A program made the position numbers and the translations under genes. A stretch of 64,000 nucleotides of DNA from Sulfitobacter sp. DFL-14 (GTDB taxonomy: Bacteria > Pseudomonadota > Alphaproteobacteria > Rhodobacterales > Rhodobacteraceae): positions 62,001-126,000 of the forward strand of contig NZ_QBFD01000024.1 in the NCBI RefSeq assembly GCF_003335585.1. Direction: 5' to 3'. Positions within the stretch are counted from its first letter, which is position 1; each line of letters begins with the position of its first letter. The notes below the pieces were generated by a model. That model searched no databases, had not been told where the DNA came from, and saw only the letters and a list, made by a program, of their open reading frames with translations. Below, piece after piece: positions 58,166 to 64,000 of the stretch.

Positions 58166-60487
58166 GTGCCTTCATTCTCGAATACGCTTGAGCAAGCAAT
58201 TCATGCGGCGCTGGCCCTGGCCAATGCCCGCCGCCACGAATTCGCGACTCTGGAACACCTTTTGCTGGCCCTGATCGACGAACCCGATGCCGTCCAGGTG
58301 ATGAAGGCATGTTCGGTCGATGTTTCCGAACTGCGCGACACGCTGGTCGAATTCGTGGACGAGGACCTGAGCAACCTTGTCACCGATGTCGACGGCTCCG
58401 AAGCCGTGCCGACAGCCGCCTTCCAGCGCGTGATCCAACGTGCCGCAATTCATGTCCAGTCTTCCGGCCGGACCGAGGTGACGGGCGCGAATGTGCTGGT
58501 CGCCATCTTTGCGGAACGTGAATCAAACGCCGCCTATTTCCTGCAGGAGCAGGACATGACCCGCTACGACGCGGTCAACTACATCGCGCATGGCGTGGCC
58601 AAGGACCCCGCCTATGGCGAGCAGCGCCCGGTGGCCGGCGCGCCGGAGCATGAGGAAGAACCCCAGGGCGTGACCGAGGGCGACAAGAAGGAATCCGCGC
58701 TCGCCAAATACTGCGTGGACCTCAACGCCAAGTCGCGAGAAGGCGATATCGACCCGCTGATTGGCCGCGAGGCCGAAGTGGAGCGTTGCATTCAGGTGCT
58801 GTGCCGCCGCCGCAAGAACAACCCGCTGCTGGTGGGCGACCCCGGCGTGGGCAAGACCGCCATCGCCGAAGGGCTCGCGCGCAAGATCGTCGCCGGTGAG
58901 ACGCCGGAAGTACTCTCCAAGACCACCATCTATTCGCTCGACATGGGCGCGTTGCTGGCCGGAACCCGGTATCGCGGCGATTTCGAGGAACGGTTGAAAG
59001 CCGTGGTTTCGGAACTTGAGGCGCATAAGGACGCCGTCCTTTTCATCGACGAGATTCACACCGTAATCGGTGCGGGTGCCACCTCGGGCGGTGCGATGGA
59101 TGCCTCCAACCTGCTGAAGCCCGCGCTTCAGGGGGGCAAGCTGCGCACCATGGGCTCAACCACCTACAAGGAGTTCCGCCAGCACTTCGAAAAGGACCGC
59201 GCGCTGAGCCGCCGGTTCCAGAAGATCGACGTGAACGAACCTTCGGTCGACGATGCGGTGAAGATCCTGCGGGGCCTGAAACCCTATTTCGAGGATCACC
59301 ACTCGGTCAAATATACCTCCGACGCGATCAAGACGTCGGTGGAACTGGCACACCGCTATATCAACGACCGCAAGCTGCCGGATTCGGCCATCGACGTCAT
59401 TGACGAGGCCGGTGCAGCCCAGCATCTGGTCGCTGCCTCCAAGCGCCGCAAGACCATCGGCACCAAGGAGGTCGAAGCCGTGGTGGCCAAGATCGCCCGC
59501 ATCCCACCCAAGAACGTGTCCAAGGACGATGTTGTGGTGCTGAAGGATCTGGAAGCCTCGCTCAAACGCGTGGTCTTTGGCCAGGACAAGGCGATCGAGG
59601 CGCTGTCCTCTGCCATCAAACTGGCCCGCGCGGGCCTGCGCGAACCGGAAAAGCCCATCGGCAACTATCTCTTTGCCGGGCCGACCGGTGTCGGCAAGAC
59701 CGAGGTGGCCAAACAACTGGCGGATACGCTCGGCGTGGAACTGCTGCGCTTCGACATGTCGGAGTACATGGAGAAACACGCGGTCTCCCGCCTGATCGGC
59801 GCGCCTCCGGGCTATGTCGGCTTTGACCAGGGCGGCATGCTGACCGATGGTGTCGATCAGCACCCGCATTGCGTGCTGCTGCTGGACGAGATGGAAAAGG
59901 CGCACCCGGATGTCTACAACATCCTGTTGCAGGTGATGGACCACGGCAAACTGACCGACCACAATGGCCGGACGGTGGATTTCCGTAACGTGGTGCTGAT
60001 CATGACTTCGAACGCGGGTGCCGCGGAACAGGCCAAGGAAGCCATCGGGTTTGGCCGCGACCGCCGCACAGGCGAGGATACGGCGGCAATCGAACGCACC
60101 TTCACGCCGGAATTCCGCAACCGTCTGGATGCGGTGATCAGCTTTGCACCGCTGCCCAAGGAAGTGATCCTGCGTGTGGTCGAGAAGTTCGTGCTGCAGC
60201 TTGAGGCACAGCTGATGGACCGCAACGTGACCATCGAGCTCAGCAAGAAGGCCGCTGAATGGCTGGCCGACAAGGGCTATGACGACAAGATGGGCGCGCG
60301 CCCGCTGGGCCGCGTGATCCAGGAACACATCAAGAAGCCGCTGGCCGAAGAACTGCTGTTCGGCAAGCTGGCCAAGGGTGGTGTCGTCAAGGTCGGCGTC
60401 AAGAAGGGCGAACTGACGATCGAGGTTCTGGGGCTGGAGAACAAGCGTCTTTCGGGCAACAAGCCCCCGCTTCTGACCGCCGAGTGA
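58166..60487 (+). CDS. clpA: ATP-dependent Clp protease ATP-binding subunit ClpA
   Basis: Unfoldase that feeds ClpP, recognised with ClpS. The 773-aa protein has the N-domain ([20 protein letters not shown]), D1 Walker [14 protein letters not shown], Walker [13 protein letters not shown], and D2 Walker [14 protein letters not shown]. The ClpA-specific absence of the ClpB middle coiled coil fits the length. A GTG start is used (AAAAGGAG 6-8 bases upstream). clpS is not adjacent. A perfect terminator follows. Confidence 0.98.
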   Translation: MPSFSNTLEQAIHAALALANARRHEFATLEHLLLALIDEPDAVQVMKACSVDVSELRDTLVEFVDEDLSNLVTDVDGSEAVPTAAFQRVIQRAAIHVQSSGRTEVTGANVLVAIFAERESNAAYFLQEQDMTRYDAVNYIAHGVAKDPAYGEQRPVAGAPEHEEEPQGVTEGDKKESALAKYCVDLNAKSREGDIDPLIGREAEVERCIQVLCRRRKNNPLLVGDPGVGKTAIAEGLARKIVAGETPEVLSKTTIYSLDMGALLAGTRYRGDFEERLKAVVSELEAHKDAVLFIDEIHTVIGAGATSGGAMDASNLLKPALQGGKLRTMGSTTYKEFRQHFEKDRALSRRFQKIDVNEPSVDDAVKILRGLKPYFEDHHSVKYTSDAIKTSVELAHRYINDRKLPDSAIDVIDEAGAAQHLVAASKRRKTIGTKEVEAVVAKIARIPPKNVSKDDVVVLKDLEASLKRVVFGQDKAIEALSSAIKLARAGLREPEKPIGNYLFAGPTGVGKTEVAKQLADTLGVELLRFDMSEYMEKHAVSRLIGAPPGYVGFDQGGMLTDGVDQHPHCVLLLDEMEKAHPDVYNILLQVMDHGKLTDHNGRTVDFRNVVLIMTSNAGAAEQAKEAIGFGRDRRTGEDTAAIERTFTPEFRNRLDAVISFAPLPKEVILRVVEKFVLQLEAQLMDRNVTIELSKKAAEWLADKGYDDKMGARPLGRVIQEHIKKPLAEELLFGKLAKGGVVKVGVKKGELTIEVLGLENKRLSGNKPPLLTAE

Positions 60488-60506
60488 CAGGCACGACGAT
60501 CTAGTC

Positions 60507-60535
60507 AAAAGGCGCCCCGCGGGGCGCCTTTTTTC
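60507..60535 (+). terminator. Intrinsic terminator of clpA
   Basis: GGCGCCCCGCGGGGCGCC forms a perfect palindromic stem followed by TTTTTT, flanked by AAAA on the left. Confidence 0.95.
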
Positions 60536-60733
60536 ATTTCCGGTTGATTGAATCGAAGAGCCCTGCGATGCATGGGTGCCGAAAAGAGGCCCCGATCGGA
60601 CAGGTCATCCGATACCGCCCCATCCGGGCGGGCCTTGTTGAAAAGACGCACCCACGGCACCTGACCCCGCAACGGCGGGCAGGTGCCCAATTGCGAGGTG
60701 CTTTGCCTGCCTTCTTCTTCGAAAGGCACGACC

Positions 60734-60964
60734 ATGAAACCTGAAACCCGTATCGCGATCCTGACTGGCGCGATGATGTCCTTTGTCATGTCCCTCTTTT
60801 TCTCTGGGTTCTTCACCCTGCTGGCACTTGGCCCCGGTACCGCATGGCTCGCGGCCTGGCTGCGCGGGCTGGCGATCGGCTGGCCCCTTGGCTTCCTGCT
60901 GGCTGCACTGACCGGCCCGGTGATACGCCGCCTTGCGCTCTACATTGCGCTGCCGCGGCGCTGA
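60734..60964 (+). CDS. DUF2798 family small membrane protein
   Basis: A 76-aa inner membrane protein with two hydrophobic segments (AILTGAMMSFVMSLFFSGFF and IGWPLGFLLAALTGPV), matching DUF2798. The function is unknown. ATG at 60734 is chosen for family length; the frame extends further 5' without support. The 200 bases upstream hold nothing else I recognise. Confidence 0.85.
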   Translation: MKPETRIAILTGAMMSFVMSLFFSGFFTLLALGPGTAWLAAWLRGLAIGWPLGFLLAALTGPVIRRLALYIALPRR

Positions 60965-61029
60965 GTACGTGACAAGCGGTGCGCGCGGTCTATGCTGAGC
61001 GAAACAACCATCCGAGGACCGCGCGCGCC

Positions 61030-62007
61030 GTGACCCCTGCATTCTTCCGCACCACTCTTTGTGCAATTGCCCTTGCCTTGCCAGCCACGGCACAGGAGCC
61101 GAGGCTGGTGCCTCCAATCGACTGCGACCTCACCCGCTCCTGCTACATCCAGCAATATATGGATCGTGATCCCGGCCCCGGCGCCACGGATTTCACCTGC
61201 GCGGGCCTGACCTATGATGGGCACAAGGGAACCGATTTCGCCCTGCCCACCCTGGCGGATATGGCTTCGGGCGTCGATGTGCGCGCCGCTGCACCCGGTG
61301 TCGTGGCGGGAATTCGCGACGGGATGGATGACCTTGGTTACACGCCCGAACGCCGCGCCGAATTTGCAGGGCGCGAATGCGGCAACGGGGTGCTGATCCA
61401 GCATGAGGGGGGCTGGCAGAGCCAGTATTGCCACCTCAAACAGGGCAGTGTCGCCGTCAGCCAGAACCAGACCGTCGAGACCGGCACCGTCCTGGGCCAG
61501 ATCGGCCAGTCCGGCAATGCCGCCTTTCCACATGTGCATCTTTCGGTGCGCGATCCCGATGGCACCTCGGTTGATCCCTTCGATCCGGATGGCACGCTGA
61601 GCTGTGACACGCCCGGCGACAGCACGCTCTGGGCCAACCCGCCCGCCTACCGCCCCGGCGGGCTGCTGAACCTCGGGTTTTCGGACGCGGTCCCCGACTA
61701 TCAAAGGGTCAAAGCGGGAGAGGCCGCCGCAGACAGCCTGCCCGCGGACGCCCCGGCGCTGGTAGTCTTCGCCTATTTCTTTGGCCCGCGCGCGGGCGAT
61801 ATACTGCGGCTGGAGATTACCGGACCCGCCGGACAGGTCATCGCGGACGAGATCACTCTGAGCAAGACCCAGGCCAAGGCATTCCGGGCAATCGGCAAAC
61901 GACGCAGCAGCGCGCCCTGGCCCGCCGGACGTTATACCGGCACTGCGGTGCTGCTCCGGGACGGCGCGCCAGTGGACCGCATGACCGCGGAGATTTCCCT
62001 GCGCTGA
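61030..62007 (+). CDS. Secreted M23 family metallopeptidase
   Basis: A 325-aa protein with a signal peptide (VTPAFFRTTLCAIALALPAT, GTG start) and a LytM/M23 domain. Zinc ligands are His and Asp in YDGHKGTDFALP and the HxH in FPHVHLSVRDPDG, so it should be active. M23 enzymes cut peptide cross-links in peptidoglycan. The C-terminal 90 residues are an extra beta-rich domain (VFAYFFGPRAGDILRLEITG). GAGGA precedes the GTG start. The stop is 11 bases from the convergent OmpA-like gene. Confidence 0.87.
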   Translation: MTPAFFRTTLCAIALALPATAQEPRLVPPIDCDLTRSCYIQQYMDRDPGPGATDFTCAGLTYDGHKGTDFALPTLADMASGVDVRAAAPGVVAGIRDGMDDLGYTPERRAEFAGRECGNGVLIQHEGGWQSQYCHLKQGSVAVSQNQTVETGTVLGQIGQSGNAAFPHVHLSVRDPDGTSVDPFDPDGTLSCDTPGDSTLWANPPAYRPGGLLNLGFSDAVPDYQRVKAGEAAADSLPADAPALVVFAYFFGPRAGDILRLEITGPAGQVIADEITLSKTQAKAFRAIGKRRSSAPWPAGRYTGTAVLLRDGAPVDRMTAEISLR

Positions 62008-62018
62008 TCGGTTCCGGA

Positions 62019-63893
62019 TTACTTCTCAGTGAATTTCAGCTCGATCCGGCGGTTCTGCGCGCGGGCTTCCTCGCTGTCGCCGGTGGCGACAGGCTGATAC
62101 TGGCCAAAGCCGTTCGCAGCCAGCCGGTCGGGCGCTATTCCCTGAGCGCTGATCATGTATTTCACCACCGAAAGCGCCCGCGCCTGAGACAATTCCCAGT
62201 TGTCGGCGAATTCGCCCAGGCCGGAGAGCGGCACGTTGTCGGTGTGGCCGTCCACCCGGATCACCCAGTTGATCTCGGACGGGATGTCGTCCGCGATGGC
62301 GCGCAGGATGCCCGCCACTTTGGCAATCTCCCGTTCACCGTCGGGCGACAGCACCGCCCCACCGGGGGGAAACAGCACCTCTGAGGAAAAGACGAAGCGG
62401 TCCCCTTCGATCCGTACCCCCTCCTGCGCGCCTAGCAGGTCCCGCAAACGGCCGAAGAATTCGGAGCGGTATTGTTCAAGATCCTTGGTCTGCGCCTCAA
62501 GCCGCGCGCGCTCTGCCGCTTCCAGTTCGGCACGGCGGCGCTGCTCTGCCGCGACGCGGGCCAGGGCGGTGTTCAGCTCGGACCCAAGCGATTGCAGTTC
62601 CACCGATTGCGCCGCATCCCGCGCCACCGCATCGTCCAGCAATGCCTGAAGGTCGCCCAACTGCTGGCGCAAGGCCGCAACCTGCTGGTTCAGCAGCTCC
62701 GTCTGCCGCTGGGCCGCAGCACTTGTGGCTTCTTCCTCGGCCAGTGCCGACCGCGCCGCCGCAAGCAGCGCCGCACGTTTTTCCGCTTCAGTTGTTGTAT
62801 CCTCGGCCAGGGTTTCCGCCGCCAGCTTCGCCGCCAACGCCTGTGCCAGTTGCGCGCGCAGGTCGTCGCGCTCTTCCGTCAGCTCTGCACTTGTTTCATC
62901 AAGACGCCCGCGCAGCGCTTCGATTTCCGCACGCAGGCGCGCGGCGTTCTCCTGCGCGTCCTCGCCTTCGGAAATTGATTTTTCTGCCTCCTGCAATCGG
63001 AGCAGGGTCTGCGACAGACGGGTGTCCAGATCCGCCTCCGCCGCCCTTGCCGCGGCCAGCAGGGTCAGGGTTTCCTCCGCCTCGCGGCGTTGCTGCTCCA
63101 GTGCCAGGGTCATCGCCGTCAGTTCCGCATCCGCATTTTCCAGACGGTTGCGCAGCATTTCCGCTGCTGCCGCTTCGGCCAGCCGCGCGGCCTCTTCCTC
63201 GCTCAGTGCCGCCTCGGTCTCGGCAACCTGTTGTGTCAGGTCCGCCACCTGGCCCTCGGCCGCTGCGTTACGCGCCCGCAGGTCCGCGACCAGGGCATCC
63301 AGCGCCTCACGGCGGGAGGCGGCCAGACGCGCGGCTTCGGCCTGGGCATCCACCTCGTTGCGCGCGCTGGCCAGCGCGAGGTTCAGCGCCTCCTGTTCGC
63401 TCAGCAATTGCGCCTGACGTTCCTGCAAGCTGGCCTGCGAATCCTCCAGTGTCGCCACCTGCCCCAGCGCATTGTCGCGCGCAGCGATCAGGGCGGCGAC
63501 CTGCGCCTCGAACCCGGTAATCCGGGTCTGCGCAGCTTTCAGTGCAGCTGTCTGGCTGTCGCGCTCGCTTGTCAGGGATGCGATCAGGGCGGCCTGCTGG
63601 TTGACCTGTTCCTGTGCGTCATTCAGCGTTGCGTTAAGCGCGCCCAGACGCGCCTCAAGCTGCGCGTTGGAACGTTCCTCCACCCCCAGCGCGCGGGCCA
63701 GGGCGGCAACCTCGCCCGAAAGCTGGTCCAGCTCGCTTTCCTGACCGGTGATCCGTTCGGTCAGGACATATTGCACCACCATGAAGATGGTCAGCACGAA
63801 CATCAGAACCAGCAAAAGACCGGTCATCGCATCCACGAAGCCGGGCCAGATCGACCCCTGGAAGCGCGTTCCTGTCCGCCGGGACAATGCCAT
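62019..63893 (-). CDS. MotB/TolR-like inner-membrane protein with long coiled coil and OmpA domain
   Basis: A 624-aa protein. The N-terminus has a single membrane segment (MTGLLLVLMFVLTIFMVVQY) of the MotB type with an Asp just before it (GFVDAMTGLL). An about 420-residue periplasmic coiled coil rich in Ala, Glu, Gln and Arg follows. The OmpA/MotB-like peptidoglycan-binding domain (VIRVDGHTDNVPLSGLGEFA, ELSQARALSVVKYM) closes the protein. Together with the partial upstream gene it looks like a proton-driven ExbB/MotA-MotB-type module spanning the periplasm, with no flagellar genes nearby. The length of the coil is the unusual feature. Confidence 0.85.
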   Translation of the reverse strand: MALSRRTGTRFQGSIWPGFVDAMTGLLLVLMFVLTIFMVVQYVLTERITGQESELDQLSGEVAALARALGVEERSNAQLEARLGALNATLNDAQEQVNQQAALIASLTSERDSQTAALKAAQTRITGFEAQVAALIAARDNALGQVATLEDSQASLQERQAQLLSEQEALNLALASARNEVDAQAEAARLAASRREALDALVADLRARNAAAEGQVADLTQQVAETEAALSEEEAARLAEAAAAEMLRNRLENADAELTAMTLALEQQRREAEETLTLLAAARAAEADLDTRLSQTLLRLQEAEKSISEGEDAQENAARLRAEIEALRGRLDETSAELTEERDDLRAQLAQALAAKLAAETLAEDTTTEAEKRAALLAAARSALAEEEATSAAAQRQTELLNQQVAALRQQLGDLQALLDDAVARDAAQSVELQSLGSELNTALARVAAEQRRRAELEAAERARLEAQTKDLEQYRSEFFGRLRDLLGAQEGVRIEGDRFVFSSEVLFPPGGAVLSPDGEREIAKVAGILRAIADDIPSEINWVIRVDGHTDNVPLSGLGEFADNWELSQARALSVVKYMISAQGIAPDRLAANGFGQYQPVATGDSEEARAQNRRIELKFTEK

Positions 63894-63895
63894 GG

Positions 63896-64000
63896 TCAGC
63901 TCTCATCCGGCGTTTCGGGACTGCGCATCCGGCGCGGCACGGATGCGGGCCGCCCGCCCGATACCGCCTTTGCCAGCAGCGAAATGTCATGGCGCAGTTC
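63896..64000 (-). CDS. Partial MotA/TolQ/ExbB-like protein, C-terminus
   Basis: An open frame on the minus strand runs from the window edge to TGA at 63898-63896, giving 34 residues ending RRMRSPETPDES. Its stop is 2 bases before the ATG of the OmpA-like gene (TGACCATG). Roseobacters commonly have an ExbB/MotA-type protein in this position. This is inferred from position and the ELRHDISLLAKAVSGG residues, since the channel domain is outside the window. Confidence 0.55.
   Translation of the reverse strand, partial: ELRHDISLLAKAVSGGRPASVPRRMRSPETPDES

Overview
The window reads as a chromosomal stretch of a high-GC alphaproteobacterium, most likely a member of the Rhodobacteraceae (Roseobacter group). 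Pointers are the five-gene atpHAGDC operon without F0 genes, Hsp20 paired with DUF1150, a fused Sat-CysC, the ubiK / lgt-midA-pgeF block, Hint, H-type lectin, DUF2161 and TIGR01459-type genes, and class III cyclases. This placement is inference from gene content and protein character; no 16S or other rRNA is present.

Layout. 1-6.4 kb: end of a propionyl-CoA synthetase gene, a class III cyclase, csbD, nadK, glyA, and small cupin and VOC genes. 6.4-6.8 kb: a non-autonomous mobile element (MITE) with perfect 31-bp ends. 6.8-12.6 kb: hydrolase, cfa and carB, the last carrying an in-frame palindromic insertion. 12.8-20 kb: small envelope genes, a KAS III homologue, arsH, tdk, csaA-proC, a YbjN protein and ubiK. 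20-27.8 kb: lgt-midA-pgeF, a 48-aa ORF with a strong terminator, a Hint protein, an Lrp regulator, trxB and a membrane/ferredoxin/cyclase fusion. 28-37.5 kb: sulfate activation, a GT10-PhzF pair, hsp20-DUF1150, purEK, an orphan phnM, a lipase, a Nudix hydrolase and an EamA transporter. 37.6-38 kb: an AT-rich ORFan. 38-49 kb: groESL under CIRCE, ppaC, ribF, ltaE, prs and others. 49.8-54.7 kb: the F1 ATPase operon. 55-64 kb: an RTX-like acidic repeat protein, gloB, clpA, an M23 peptidase and the start of a TolQ/MotB-like pair.

Most genes are housekeeping: folate and one-carbon (glyA), purine (purEK, prs), pyrimidine (carB, tdk), flavin (ribF), energy (atp), sulfur (sat-cysC), proteostasis (groESL, hsp20, clpA) and envelope (lgt, M23, OmpA-like). 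There is no prophage, CRISPR array, defence island or complete transposon. The unexplained signal is structural. It includes a modular palindromic repeat family (five copies in about 17.7 kb, one nested in the MITE), a palindrome translated inside CarB, tandem 23-nt hairpins with compensatory stem changes next to groES, and a 12-bp inverted repeat that would hide the ribosome binding site of the redox cyclase behind trxB.

Regulatory sites read directly are a CIRCE operator overlapping the groES start region, a sigma32-like promoter before hsp20, and several intrinsic terminators. No tRNA, rRNA or riboswitch was recognised.
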